From Ceriagrion tenellum (Eukaryota > Arthropoda > Insecta > Odonata > Coenagrionidae), in contig OY720633.1 in the NCBI GenBank assembly GCA_963169105.1, forward strand, positions 147,829,200 to 147,893,199: a DNA stretch of 64,000 nt. The letters run 5' to 3'. Positions 22,461 to 36,289 of the stretch are shown one piece after another (within the stretch, counting starts at the first letter, position 1; each line of letters starts with the position of its first letter). The translations under genes were made by a program, and so were the position numbers. Under the pieces are notes generated by a model, which saw nothing but the letters and a program-made list of their open reading frames with translations, ran no database searches and was not told where the DNA came from.

Positions 22461-24636
22461 GCCGAATTCTAAGTAATTGTTTTGGACGAAATCCATGTTA
22501 GATAGATGTTTTTTTTGTGGGAGTGAGTGGACTTGTGTCCTTGTTGCGCCTTTCTTGCTAACAATGTGCGATAATCTTAAATTCGGTTTTACTCATAGAC
22601 AAATGCTGGCTACCAAATAGCTCAGTAATGAGTGGGGAGGAAAGATTTTCAGAACTATTTTATAAATGTTGCTTTCGTTTAATTTTCCACCATACGCTTT
22701 TCATCATTTTTTTCCATTACACGCTTATCCCTGGATCCGATCCGATTACACGTTTATTCCTTAAAGTAATGATACACGAGTAGGATGATTTTTCATTGAT
22801 ACGCTTACCTTTGGATTTGCTGCATGAATCAAGTTGATAGCGCAACTTGTAAATGTTACATATAAATCCATTTCTTTTCCATTGTCCACCATGAGGTTGT
22901 AACGACAACGGAAATTTAAAAAACCGGAAACGCATCCTATCCATTTTCGGTGTTTTAATGTTGTTTGTATCAAAAAAGTGTGTTATGCACGCCTAATCGC
23001 ACTAGCTCTAGCACGGTTGTGTCTCGGTCAGGAAGTTTTAGGAAGAAATAGAAGTGTTAAGGATATCCCATTTCACATTAGGTTTATTTATCATCAATAT
23101 GATCAAATGTAGAGGCGTACTGCGAAAGCTTTTACGCAATCGCCCTTGGATAAACTTGGGTCCCCAGCATTTCACAATAATCCTCGACTATGCTTACTGT
23201 TGTTGTATGTAGGGTGGCTTTCGTCAAAGTGTTCATAAACGATCTTTTTGAGCCATAATATCAGTAATTAGCTGATAGATGTTGCTCGTAGATAAAATGG
23301 AAATGCTAATTATTATTTGCCTTCTTTTCTATAAAATAGTCTTGAGATTATTTTTTGTTGAATCAAGAAGCAATATACCCATAGAGTATTGCTGGATGCT
23401 AGGGACAACGGCGATCGATGCTGGAAGATAGCATTCTCTGATAACTTTTGCTATCAATTTGCGTTCTGCACCGCACTTTGTAGGTTCATGGCAAACGCTG
23501 ACTGGCCAAAAAAGCGCTGCGCTGTGCTAATTACTTGGTAGTAAATTGATTAGCGTTCTCGTTTACGACGCCGCTAATCTTGCATCGCTACGTATTTACT
23601 TATCTCCCTGATTCCGAAGGAATCCTGCGCTCTCATGGTGTTGAATCTCGGGAGCAGTAACCTCCATTCGGTGCTAATGTTTTGTACTTCCATAGATTAA
23701 AACCGCAGAATTTTTCTTTAGAAATATTTTGTAAAAATTAATAAGTAAATGCTTAGTGAGAAGCGGTCTGCTATTGTTCCAAACATTCATAATTAATCCC
23801 ACTGCCAACAGGGCCTCACAAGTTTCAGATGAGTCCGCTTGTTAGTGATTTTCTTTGATCAAAATTAATTATGTTGTAAATGTTTGATAAAATAATCCTT
23901 GGCAAATGAATATTTATTTTGTGATAACAGTTTTTGAAACGTTCCAATACGGTTACATTTTCCTTTCCATAGCTCATTTTACTTTTTTGTTGTGCCGCTT
24001 GAAAAATGTATTGTGATGGACACATTTCTCTTTGCAGTATTTACCGTAACATATTATTAGAAGAGTATATTTGGAAATAATGGGAATGTAGAATCTTGTT
24101 ATATGGATTATTTTTTATTAAGAACAAATACACTATTATACTTAAATTTTGATGGAGTATGCATGCTTTTAATGATTTTTCTAATATTTTAGTTTCCCAG
24201 AGAATACTCAGACGAGTTTAAGCACGAAAACCACAGTTTTACTTGGATATTTTCCATGAAACCTAGACGGCTTATTTTATTTCCATTGTTCAGAATACTT
24301 CATTAAAATATCTCGACGATTTTCATTCTATCAAAAAACATTTTTGTGAGTAATAATTAATTAACATATTAATTTTTAAAAATCTATATTGTCTCATTAC
24401 TCACGGAGTATTGGGGCACTTAATCATGGGTTTTAACTTTTTCTACTTCTGTTGTCATTAAATTCCTCGGAATAGTTTTGTTTTGGTTGAGGATTTAAAC
24501 AATTGGTCTTGACTTCGAGGAAGCTTTCAGTTGGGATCTTACCTTACCTTCGCGTCCTACAGGGTAGAACGAGGAGGGTAGGTACTCCATTACCCATCGA
24601 GACATATATCACACCATTACTTGTGCAGCTGATAAT
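22461..24636. other. No recognisable feature
   Basis: AT-rich sequence with short frames only. A GC-richer patch around 23460-23600 contains a weak A-box-like word on the minus strand without a B box. Confidence 0.45.
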
Positions 24637-24876
24637 TTAACCCTTTGAGTGCGGCATGACGTGATATCACGTTATGTTTTTTTTACGCTGGGGCTGATGA
24701 CGTGAAATCACGTCAAGGGTGCCTCGAGTGTTCCAGCTTTCACTAGGGGGCCTAGTGAAAGTTCCCCAGTGAAAGTTGGAACACTTCAGGCACCCTTTAC
24801 GTGATATCACGTCATCAGTACCGGCGTAAAGACAACCATGACGTGATATCACGTCAGGCCGCACTCAAAGGGTTAA
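24637..24876. mobile_element. Fold-back piggyBac-type MITE with TTAA target sites
   Basis: The element at 24641-24872 (232 bases) is flanked by TTAA at 24637-24640 and 24873-24876. The ends are inverted copies: CCCTTTGAGTGCGGC on the left, GCCGCACTCAAAGGG on the right. The inverted similarity continues almost to the centre, where CTTTCACTAGG...CCTAGTGAAAG forms the turn, so the whole unit is one long hairpin. Four copies of the 14-base palindrome ACGTGATATCACGT, one reading ACGTGAAATCACGT and some truncated at the last bases, are spaced along it. TTAA plus CCCTTTGAGTG termini are typical of piggyBac-derived MITEs. No coding capacity; the apparent 65-codon minus frame inside is only the hairpin read through. 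Confidence 0.88.
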
Positions 24877-27800
24877 AGGGACAGAGCTCTCAGAACAATG
24901 GAACGATGTAAAACCATGGAGGGTGACAGTTGCAAATTTCTACAAGTGTGGAAGTAAATAAATGAGATCCACGAGTTATCCTGTGGAGAATATTTGAATA
25001 CAAAGAATTTGGGAGAATAAACATGACATTAACAATGTTGAGCTCAAGAAACAACAAGCTCTACGAGCAAGGCTTTTACTTTTCAATTATATTTATGGTT
25101 ATATTAGGATATATTAGTGAACCCAAATTCTAAGAAGTTACTCTATCTTTTCTCTTATTTTTCTCTTTCTTTCTCTCTCTTTCTCTCTCCCACTATCTTA
25201 GGAATGACAAAGGACCTAGTGGTTCGAAGATAGGAAACGCAAAAGTGTGATGTTCCGTGCAGAGTTCATGCCAAATTTTCATTGAATAAAATTACTACCT
25301 ATAAAAACACAGAAAAAATTGGAAGCTATAAAATAAGAATTCTATCTCGAGAGGCAATTTTGACTGCCAAGAGCGAAGGATTGATTATGGCTTCAGTGCG
25401 CGGAGGATATTTTCCTTGATACGCCCTTCACTGTATTGATCCAAGAACTATAATTTTCGCCGGCTAATTGATCTGCATCGGGTATCGTCGATTGTCTAAA
25501 TAATTAATTTTACTCTATTTCCATTGGCCAGCAATCTCCTTCTGATCCTGACGAATCTGGAGGGCGGAGAGGAGACTGATTAAAGGGTGGATTGTTGGGC
25601 ATGGGTAATGCAAGTATTCAATCTATCCGGCGTTAATGCTCCTAGAGTGGCCGTAGAGTGGACATAGATTGGAGCGGGTGGGTGATATCCGAGCAGCGGA
25701 TTATGCTTGCAGGTGAGGCAGCCATTCCTTTCTTCTTTCCACATATCTTTTCCTGATGCGGCTCCACTGAATGTTCGCCATAGTATGAAATAAAAATGAT
25801 GCGTGCTTCATAGATTTGCTACAGAAATGCAGATAATTTTTTTGCAAATGATGTGATCTGGGATGATGAAACACTTCATACTATTTATTTATTTGCGATA
25901 CCTACTTTAAAACATACTTATATTTATTATTATCTTCAAACCTGTTAGTTTGATATAACGTCATTGCTATTTTAAATTATGCGCTTTTAAAGTACATATG
26001 ATATTTTTTATTTGTTCATCCCATTTAACGTAGGTTTGACCTCAGTATACTATCGTTTTCTCGGCTCCTCGCTATTCAAAAGCTGAAACTTTCTTACCTA
26101 TGGACATTTAAATAGAAGACAATAATTTACTACGCTACGTGTAAACTTAAAGAGGAATGATTTATGCATGTTTATTATGAGGAAGTGAAACTACGCATTT
26201 CTTTTCCTTGTACTTGGTATGATTTTCAAGATCGTTGCTGTAGAAATAAATAGAGCTCCTTTGCTTTTGTTCAGCTCTTTTATATATATATGAAGAGATA
26301 AAATACCATTATTGTATTTTTTACGGTAGCTGCATGATAAATGAAGCACGGATTAAACAAAAATGTTGTAAAAGACCCGCGGAGGGTATCAATCATTAGA
26401 AAATAATGTCTGTGCAGCACGATGCAGTCTTAACATTTCGCGAATCCTAGGTCTTATCGCACTGATTTTGGCGCCTGACGGTGTCTTCCCCAGTTATTGA
26501 AACAAACTTTCTCCCTTATGAATATTTTGGTTGCCGCATAAAAATGAGCGAATCTTTTATTGATAAAATATTGTGAAGTGTGCCATAATCTTTGAATTTG
26601 CCCTTTATCTAATAAATGAGTATAATGAGAGAGAACCTCTAATTTGCCAGCGATAAGCTCCCTGAGCCTTGGCTAAATCTCGTTAAGTTTGCTAGGCGTC
26701 AGGGTACTTTTGCGTTTCGCGACGATGTCGTAGAGCATCTAACCCTACTCGTGAAGTCTTCTGAATGCTTTCCAAAATGCTCTGGCTGAGGCTGAATCCT
26801 TAGAGGTACCGGGCACCTTCACTATTCCGAAAGCAATTGTAATCGGATAGTGAAAGTTCAGTCAAGGTCACCCGCCTGTTGCTACGCGCATGCGTTTTCC
26901 CTGCCAGTCACTAATTTCGGAAAAGGTTAGTGTATACCTGGAGAAATGATTAAAGCAGGTTCGGAAGCTTGGAAAAGTCAACGCGGTTCTTGCGGTGAAC
27001 GACGGCACCAATCGTCTCGACAGCCTCATTATATAATTTACTGGTATATTCCACGTATTACCAAAACACAAATCCCAAAACAAAATCCAAAATAAAGGTG
27101 AACTAACGTGTTTACGCCACAAGCTGCCAAAATCATGTATAACGTTAATTAATGCCGGCAAAGAACACTTATTCCAAAGCTGCTTTGAGTAGTGTCAGAA
27201 GTAATTTGAAAACTACAGGAATGTGTAAAAAGTAAATTCAAACTCCCAAGTTGATGTGGTTAAACATGTCACGTTTGCTTACTTAATTGATTGCTAAAAT
27301 TGAGATCAGAATTTGGAAATTTGGAAGCTTGTCATCCCATGTATTTATTCAGTATCCCTGCCGCTGTAGATCATTAAGACAAACAGAAACTAATATCGAC
27401 GCGGCATTCAAGAACTAAGTGGGAATTAATGTGGCATGTGTAGTTCACTGATTTTTTGACCTACATCATGGTTTTTAATTGGTATTATAAATATTGCATT
27501 TATAAATTACTAAATTGAACATTTATTACCATATTCAAGTCGATTAAAAATATTTACTTGGTGTTAACCATTTATCTAACTTATAAAATTTATGTTTTAA
27601 TATGAAATATCTTGTATTTGTTTCTCAAGATAACTGAAGTTTATGCAAAACTTTGCTCGTGTTGTTCAGAAATTAAGTACTGACGAGTGTTGTGATCGAA
27701 ATAATAAACATCGTTAGTCTTCAAAACATTTATTTATTGATTGCTGAAATCTTTAATTGCTTTGACTCATTAAATTGGATTTTAGATTCAAGTTGTAGGT

Positions 27801-29399
27801 TTTCTTTCGAAAGTAATTGGTCGATTAGATTTCATCAAATTTATCGGTCGATATTCTTCACTAGAAAATATTGAAATTGACAAAAGGTAAAGTATCTTTA
27901 AAACTATGGCAATTTTCTTATCTGTGAGCGATTTTTTTACACGAAAGTAGTGTTGGAAAGTCAGCATACCCAACCGCAGGAGAATTTATTAGTACGTGTG
28001 GGCGAAGGGAGATGGAATGCTACAGTACTACGGGGAACTTTATCCGGGGTTTTAAAAAGTTAGATGAAAATAATGGGAGCAATTCATTTACCTTTATGCG
28101 GATAAGCATAGGAAAAAACGCATCTACTTAAAACCTACTGAAACCAAGGGAGAGAAATTGAATGCTCTTTTCTTGCGTCAAGGCAGAATTTAATTGTGCA
28201 GTGATATACTTAGTAGATATTCTGATAATAACGAATAAAATGGACAAAACGACGACTTATAGTATTTTTTAGAGGTTGTATGTAGCATAGTAGATGGAAA
28301 AGGAGTGGGACATGTTTTTCATTGTTGCTGTTGGCCTTAGAGAACTGATTCCTAATAATAATACCCGCCATTGTGCTCTATCCTTGCAAACTACTTTTGC
28401 TTCACTTACACTCGTGCATTAAACGTGCTACCATTATTGAAAGTTCTAGACTTCATCCCATTTAGAAATTCTTCTTAAATATTCACCTATGACTTTCGTG
28501 GACTACTTTTTCCTCTCTCACTGTTAATTCTACTCTAGTAAACATGTGTCTTGATGACTTTCCAGAAATGCTTCTGAAAGGAAAATAACATTAATAAGGT
28601 TATATTTTTTTCAATCGACTAATACGTGGACAAAATTATCATAATGGCACTTGAAGGTGGGAGATTGTAATCATACTTCCAGATGAAAGCCTCAGTTAAT
28701 GCATTGCCAATCGAAAGGAAGTGACTATCAATGTGATTGTGGGTGGGACGAGAATGGTGGGGTGATGGCGACATACTCATAAAGTGCGCTGGCAGATACT
28801 GGAAAATATAGTTTGTATTTACACGACGTTAAGGCGTTGTGTTTTCTCGCTCTATTATCGCGAGGTTTTAATATTAGCACTGAGTACTTAAAATTGTTTT
28901 ATATCTGCTCAATGTAGGTACTTATAACACACTCATTTTATGTGTCATTTGAATCATATGAAAAATTGTAATTGTTTTCCTCCTCCGTAGATTTGTTGAA
29001 TTTCTCCGCCCAATATCCCCAAGTTCATGAATAAATGCTTTGGCAATGTTTTCACGCAGATCAGTCAAGGATTAAACAGATTCAAGGATATCCCTTTGAA
29101 TGAATATTACAATTTTCTTCACTTAAATCCAAAATTCCAAGTCCAAAATATTTTCAAATTGTTGTTTATTTTAAATTTCGAATGGAATTATCTTCTAATT
29201 GATATTATATTTATATCACACAAAAACATACTTGTGTCATATCTATGAACCGATATAAAATTTGTGTTTATTTCTCATTCGCTCATTGTATTCTGTCTTT
29301 ATAGATAGACTTAATCAGTTTTTTCTTGATATAGCGTCCGAAGATCAATCTTTACATTAGGGTGACTTAAATACTTTCGGAGATAGTTTATGCCTTGCA
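24877..29399. other. Mostly featureless; CT-rich tract and small hairpin
   Basis: A pyrimidine tract of CTTT/CTCT words lies at about 25141-25196. A hairpin with a stem of about 12 bp lies at 26818-26854 (TTCACTATTCCGA facing TCGGATAGTGAA). Other frames, for example minus 26868-27161 and plus 29027-29248, are not recognisable. No TE protein motif was seen on either strand. Confidence 0.4.
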
Positions 29400-29530
29400 T
29401 AATTCTTACTAATATATAAAAATGTAATGGTGTCTGTCTGTATGTTGCTCCATCACGCAAAAACTACTGAACCTATTGAACTAAAATTTGGCATGTAGCT
29501 ATATCTTGTCGTAAAATACGCTATTTTAAA
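29400..29530 (+). repeat. Interspersed repeat tail of widespread arthropod type
   Basis: The order CTAATATATAAAAATGTAAT, GTGTCTGTCTGTATGTTGCT, CACGCAAAAACTACTGAACC, AAAATTTGGCATGTAGCTAT closely follows a repeat I recall from many insect and mite genomes (a TATTATAAATGCGAAAG-like start, runs of GTCTGTCTGT, then ATTTGGCATGGAG). I cannot assign it to a class from memory with certainty. Confidence 0.5.
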
Positions 29531-32500
29531 AAGACCTCAGGGCCCCCCACTGGTGGCTCCAACTAAGTATTGGGTTCGGTGCAGTGTTTTCATTTTTTTC
29601 TTTTTAAAAGTACTTTTACTCACGAAGAAGGGCTGGACTATTTCTTGTTGGATGGCCAAATAAATGAAGTTTCTAATTCTTTCAATCAACTTTCTTTTAA
29701 GATTCATATTTGTCTAAAAATCATGTTTTAAGCTGAAAAATCTCACATTTTTCTCTGAAATCAACAATTCCATATTTTCTTGACAACCAGAGATTACATT
29801 TCGAAGGATATTCACGCCTCTAGCATTAAAATATCACGTTTTCCTGCAGGACTATGAGAGAATTTAGAAAAAAAATGTGTATGAATAGGGCCTAGAGTCC
29901 CAAGGGCCCAATGATAAATATCTTTGGGGGGTAATTGATAAATTCAATGCATTTTTACGACATGACTTCTTTTCTATGTCTCTTCTCAAAGTAGCTCTAA
30001 ATGAGGCACTGCATGTATATGAGAGAACATTTACGTAGTAAATGATACACATGGGGGTTGTGATGAGGGTTAGACTTTTCAAGTGACATGCAAAGTCACT
30101 TTTTCACGCATGGGCTACTTAAAGTGGCATGCTCCTGCGTTTCGAGCGGCAATAATCTTTTTATCAACACTCCTGAGGGAAAAGCTGTAGATAGAGGTAA
30201 TTAGCCTATTCTCTAATGAGTTGATGCGGATGATTTAACGATTAACAGTGTTTACAAACATTATACGAAAAAAAAATTTTAAAAAATAGATAGTCCAATA
30301 AAATGATATATCAAGAAAAATGGGAAACTAAGTAGGTCACCTTCCCGTGGTATATCTCGGGTTAAGCTAAGAACTGCACAAATATCATCTTTACTCAATC
30401 TACTGACAGGTAACCAGCTATGAATATGGTTCTAATATAGACCCAACTGTTTCAAAATTTAATTTGGTTTAAGTTTTATGTTTAATTTGTTTAAAGACGT
30501 CACTTCATGCTTCTTACCCGAAAGAAGAACGAGATATTCCGCTCAATGAAGGACATCCGTGCATGAAAATTGGTAATTGCACTAAGAATCACCATAGATT
30601 TTTAATTTTTTAACCGAAACCAATGATTGTCTACCCTTTACACCGGAGGCGCAATCTGGGTGACGGAGGATTCATAGGTCAAATAAACATGTTCATTGCT
30701 GTAAGTGCTCCTTTTGACGTTGTCAACCGCTGGATTGTACCCTACTCGCCGATCCTAATAAAGATACTCAACGCACATATCAACGGTGAACAGCGCAGCT
30801 CAATAAAGTCATTGAATGCAAATATATGTGTGTACACAAGGGGAGCAATCAAGCTGTTAATTCACTCAGAAGACGGCTGAAGAGAACCGGAGGGATTAGG
30901 TGACCATCAATGACCCTGGATAGGTTACGAACTCCTCAAATGACCACGCTGAGAGTTTTCCTCATACTTTGCAGTTTTCTTGTAAAATACGTTCAATGTT
31001 TTTCACACCCACTAAATTTCTACAAGTACCTTCCACAAGTTTATTATAAAATAGATTATGACTACTTTTGTAAATTAGAATGATTTGATAGTTTGTAATA
31101 GCATTATATTCCCAATATTTTGCGTAGATCTTTTATTTTCACCTCCATCTACCAGCCAAATATTTGCGTTTGCTTCTTTGCAACTTTTTTCTAACATTTG
31201 GGCTCTAGCGGCTTTATCAAATAGGAAATATTTCCTATGCTTTTATTGCAGCTCACTCTTTTTTGCACCAATTGTTTACCTGGAAAGAGTTGCTAAATGC
31301 GTATCTTTCCGGCAAAATTAACAATGACCATTTGAATGTGGATGCGACAGTCGAGTGTGTAAAGATTAGAGGAAATTTTTTCACTCTTCCAATGGGTGTT
31401 ATTTGCCGCGCTCTCACAATCAGAAATTGTATTGTTTACCTACCAATCCGTAATTCACAGAGTGCCAGTCTTGCTCATTGTGTAATTTGTCCTACTCTTC
31501 CACCGCAGTAATTGCCATAATTGTGGCGTTTAATTTAATGGAGTTGCTTTGGGGAATGCTGTCTCGGGTAACGACTGGTTGGATAAAGGCAGTACTAAGA
31601 GCCAATAAGCCGTTGAATCATTGGATATATTTTGAAATTTATGTGTTCGCAAGGTCATTGGCGCTCCTTTTTCTTGAATTCATATTTTATCTTATGGAAG
31701 TATATTCGTAAAATGATAGTTTTTACTTCAACAATTCCCTACAGGTGAAATTTTTTTCCCTAAATTGAACGAGATGTATGGACAATGGATGACTAATTAT
31801 TTTGTTAACTATATAATACTCTCCTTTACTGATTGCTGGAGCATTTTGATACATCCTTTTTACCGTAATCGTTCCTCAAATTTGTCTGAAATTCTGGAGA
31901 ATTTTGAAGAGTTGATCCCTATCCGGACAAAGAAGGTATGATGCGCGTACAAAAATGACATCTGATTATTGGGGGGCAGACCTGTGTTTGGATGATGCGT
32001 ATCTAATATCACAATCAAGAATTGAGACGACTAGTAAGTTTTGACAAATCGTACCGCTCGTTCACATCATTTGTCCTTCCTTTCCCTCCTTGAAATTCTC
32101 TTGAGTTTCACGTCAAAAGATACCATCCAATATTTACCCATTTGAGTGATCTTGAATCCATGCAGAACTGAAAATTTTGAATGCCCCACATGTCATACTC
32201 TTAATTGAATTGGTTCCCGCTAATACACTCAGATTTACGCTCAGTGTTGGCAAGCAAATTGCGAAATAATTTGGGCTTGACAAGCAGTGGAGCGACGGGA
32301 AACCTAGGGTAAGTTCTGAGAAAATCAACTATCTCAACCACAGCCGTCTACTTCTTTCTGGGAAGAGGTTTGTTTGCTCTGTAACAGGCTTTGGGATAAG
32401 GGTGGATATGATATTGAGGGGACGGGGGTATTTTGGAGCGGAGGAGAAAGCTAGAAGGGCATATGACGTGAATGAGCGGTGGCGGTTGAGAGAGCGGTTC

Positions 32501-34831
32501 AGCAGAACTTATTAGTCGTCTCTTACGCTGAACGTGATATTTAATATCCAACACTTGAGTACAGGTCCCAACTTATACACTTCAGCGTCAATATGGTAAC
32601 CACACCGAAGTTCGTTAGAATCGAAATTGACTTCGTTCTGCAAAATGCTCCTGAATACCAAAATACTTTCTTCCGACAATGAATGCACGCGACATTGTTT
32701 TCTAAAAATAAACCTGCGTCAGATGCTCAGCTAGCCATGAAAATGAGTGTATGTGCACGGTTAATAGCTGGCAATAAACATTAATCTTGGGGAGGGATAA
32801 GAATTGATGAATGCTGATGTCATTTATCTGTCACTCATATCGTCATTTTCATAAGTATTATACTTTGATATATTTGTCTATTTTCTTTTGATACACTCGA
32901 ATAATAAACTCGATTGGTAATAAAGAAGTATAAAGATATTGAGGGTACATAATTATCTCCGCAGCTTTCACGTAACCAGCAATGAATTCTTGGTGATGAA
33001 ATGTCAGGTTCTGTCGGCCCATGATGGGTGGTAATATACCTTTTCCAAATTGCTATTTCAAACACACTTCTTACGCTGACAATGAGACAGGTAAAATATT
33101 CTTTACTTCGGGGATTCATATATGTCATGGCATCAAAGAAAAATAAATATTAAAAAAATAATAAAAATTTTAAATATTGAAAAAATTAATCATAAATAAA
33201 GTCATAAATATTTTTTTTTAATTTCGTAAAAAGTTCTAACTTTAACTTCAGCTTCAAGAATTGATTTCTTCAAGTAAATTGCATACTTCAAGTAAAATTG
33301 CCTTACTATGAAGATTTTTATATTGTTTGGTTATTCCCTAAACTCTTTGAGAAAGAGTGTAAAGTCTTTCAAAACTCATATGTGTTTGAATCAAATAATT
33401 GTTGATCTTATCCCTTGAAATTTGAATGAGAGGAGAATGTACGCTCAAAGGTTATTGTAGCCAGTACATTTTAATCCGCCTATAACTCATAGAAAGGGAA
33501 GCAAAGCCAAGAAACCTGTAGACACCTTTTACAGAATAAATTCCATTAAACTACCACCTAACTGAGCCTCTGGGGGATGATTGAGTGATGGCAGCCGTTT
33601 TTGTACGTAATATTTTGCTGTTCAAAGCTAGATCATGAGAATGGAGCGTAAAAGGATTGTCTGAAATTGATAGGATGATACAAATAGGATTTCGTATACT
33701 TCCATTGAGCGTGTCCAGAAATTTTTGAGTCCATGCAATAATTACCGGAGAGGGGTAAGGTTTAAGAAGAAGGGGTAAAGGGAAAGGTGAGAAAGTTAGT
33801 AATAGCAGTACAGGATTTAAATAGAGGCCGTGAGAGATGGAGTGGACTAGATAGAATGAGCGGGGATATAACTTCAGCCAGAAACAGCGTGTGCTGTCAA
33901 AATCTCATGGAATGGGTCAATCAAATCGCCATCGATGATCTGCATAGCAGAAATCTCCTTCCAGAATTCAATTTTCGATTTGATTCGCTCAATTTTTCTT
34001 CTTTATCCTTCGCATACGACCCCTGATATATTACATGCATAAAATTATGTGACTTATGGAATCAATTTTCGTTATGACAGTTGAGAATCGACGTAAAAAT
34101 AAGGAAAAAAAAGACAGTTGAAATATTTATTTCAGCCACCTTTGAGGTACAAATATACCAAAGATAAATTAAAATGTAAAAAATACAAATCCTAATCCCT
34201 TACATCGGTAGAAAAGAAGAATGTAATGTGAACATAGTTCTGGAACTTCATCCACATCAAAACAATTTAGCCAATCAGCTTACCCAATAGCCCAGCGAAT
34301 GGTTTTATATTCTAGAGCCAACAAGCAGCACAATCGATCAAACAGCAAAACCACTGTTTAACATCAGTTTTCAACATGAAGCCCGCGAACTGTTAAGATA
34401 GCAAGATGAAATCCATACATCCATCATCTGCCAGCTGTTTTAACCTCATTTCATGTATGATAAAGCATCGGGTAACCATTAAAAGATAACATGAAAGCAT
34501 TATCATTGTTCAATGAATTTCGAAAGATAATGCAGCCCCACTAAGACTTGAAGTCAAACGATGAATCCACATTTTCACATAATTCACCACAGGAAACTAC
34601 CATGAAGTCTCATTGGTTGCATCAAATACTGATGAAGCAGACAGATGGATGGCGGCGAAATTAAAATCATTGAACACATTACTCTTCACTTCACACGCGT
34701 ATTGAAATCACACGTAAGTTGAACATGTCACCAATGAAGTCAGAGCAATTGAAACCTCCTCTTCTCTCCAATTCAACAAAACCTCCTGAAGCCCGTAATT
34801 ATTTGCACAGAGATGTGCTATTATATTTTGG
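29531..34831. other. No recognisable feature
   Basis: Long AT-rich stretch. An A/T-only-like patch at about 33130-33230 and two tandem copies of CTTCAAGTAAA(A)TTGC at about 33268-33300 are the only structures seen. Short frames at 30623-30880, 31085-31711 and 32348-33128 are unassigned. A frame at 33787-34026 contains LNRGRERWSGLD, weakly like a LINE C-terminus, not enough to call. Confidence 0.4.
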
Positions 34832-34858
34832 GTTTCAACGCTTAAGCGTCATCTTCAG
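34832..34858 (-). ncRNA. Hammerhead-ribozyme-like core motif
   Basis: On the minus strand the sequence reads CTGAAGA, then a short stem-loop ACGC-TTAA-GCGT (with a G-T extension), then GAAAC. This is the order of the conserved hammerhead core CUGANGA, stem II, GAAA. Such motifs occur at the ends of Penelope-like retroelements and retrozymes (established knowledge). Stem I, stem III and the cleavage triplet are not obvious, so this may be a decayed copy or a coincidence. A second GCTTAAGC palindrome lies 10 bases away (34864-34871). Confidence 0.35.
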
Positions 34859-34880
34859 AACCTGCTTAAGCGCTGAAGCC

Positions 34881-36289
34881 CGGGTCGTGTGTGTTTTTAA
34901 GTATGTGGTTTTGTAAATGTAACCATTAAATCCCATGAAAAAATATAGTGAAGAGTTTTAACGTGACGAAGAAATACCTTTTTCATGAATCTTTAGGTCA
35001 GCTTTTGGAAATTGAATACCAATCAGATATATTTCTTTATTTAGTTACATCACTTTTACATTTAGCTGGTAGTTTTATTGTTCATTCAACATTGGATGAA
35101 TTAATTAGGCTAATTTTAGATTGGCACTCGCGACGCCTAATAAATAATTCAAATTGTAACGTTTGATATATAATTATTGATTTTTATGTTGTTAGCGGGT
35201 TGTTGTTGAGAGGAGAGGGAGGATTGTTGAGAGAGAGAAGAAAAGGGAAGGTGGCTCGAAGTAGTGAGGCAAAAATAAACTATCTTTAAGAAAATAAAGA
35301 GGATTTGGGACAAAACAAACGTCTGACGTTAGAAAATAGTGAAAAATGGCTATTGTATTTTTATTTTTACTGGAATAGACAGTGACTGTGATATTTTCAG
35401 TTTAGCGTTCGTCTAATGCTGTATAATTGGTTTTGCAATTGGCAACACAATAAAACTCTACCATAGCTGCAGTGGTTAGTAATCTCTTAACACTACAGGT
35501 ACTCCAGTTTAGTTTGTCATAATAGTTTCATATTCAATTGAAAACCCACTTGATAACAAATATTGTTTACGCATTGTACTGGCAGCTGAATTTTGAGTTT
35601 TTAATCAGGTACTTTAAAAATAGGAAATTAGGGAATCCTATTAGAGAAAAAAAGCCTTAATTGTACGTAATCTTAGCACTTCACATTTAAGTTAAAAATT
35701 ATACGTCGAGGCGATTGGACTACGCTGATTCTTGCCTCTTTTCGTTTCCTTTGTAATTTAGAACGTTCATTTTTGCATAATCTGGTTCACATTCGCGTTA
35801 TTCCTGCTATCTCTCTCACATTTCCTTATTCTAAAACCCGCATGTCTTTAATTTATTGACGTCGCTGATTCACATCATTTGAGCGTTGTTACACTCAAAC
35901 TCTTAAACTTACACTCCCGAGTCTATTTCTATTGACTAGCATGGGCCCTCCCTCCTTCGGCAGCTTTGACGAAGACTAAATCCTTAGCCATGAAGCTATT
36001 ATGTGCTATAAACTACCGCGACACACTGCGTCAGCACTTCGTAAAAGTCGGCTGTGGAAGCTCCAAATACGTTTGCTAACCCTCCGTCTCTGGTGACTAT
36101 GGAAACTGATGACTTGGTGAAATGTATTCTCAAGTTGGAAAGTCAAGAAATCAAGTGAGAAAAGTACCCGACCGTATTCACGCCTTTGTTTGCGTGAAAA
36201 CGCTAGCAGAAATAAATTCACTACGGAAAACAACAGTATTCGCGGCACAATGGCCACGTAATCTTACTCAGCTGATCCATTATTTTTAT
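34881..36289. other. No recognisable feature; GA-rich patch
   Basis: A GAGAGG/GAGAGA-rich patch lies at about 35206-35260. The rest is AT-rich. The minus frame at 36006-36257 is not recognisable. Confidence 0.4.

Noticed and set aside
24667..24864. 65-codon minus frame
   Set aside because: It lies entirely within the fold-back MITE; its repeated DVISRHGCL-like words are just the palindromes read as protein.
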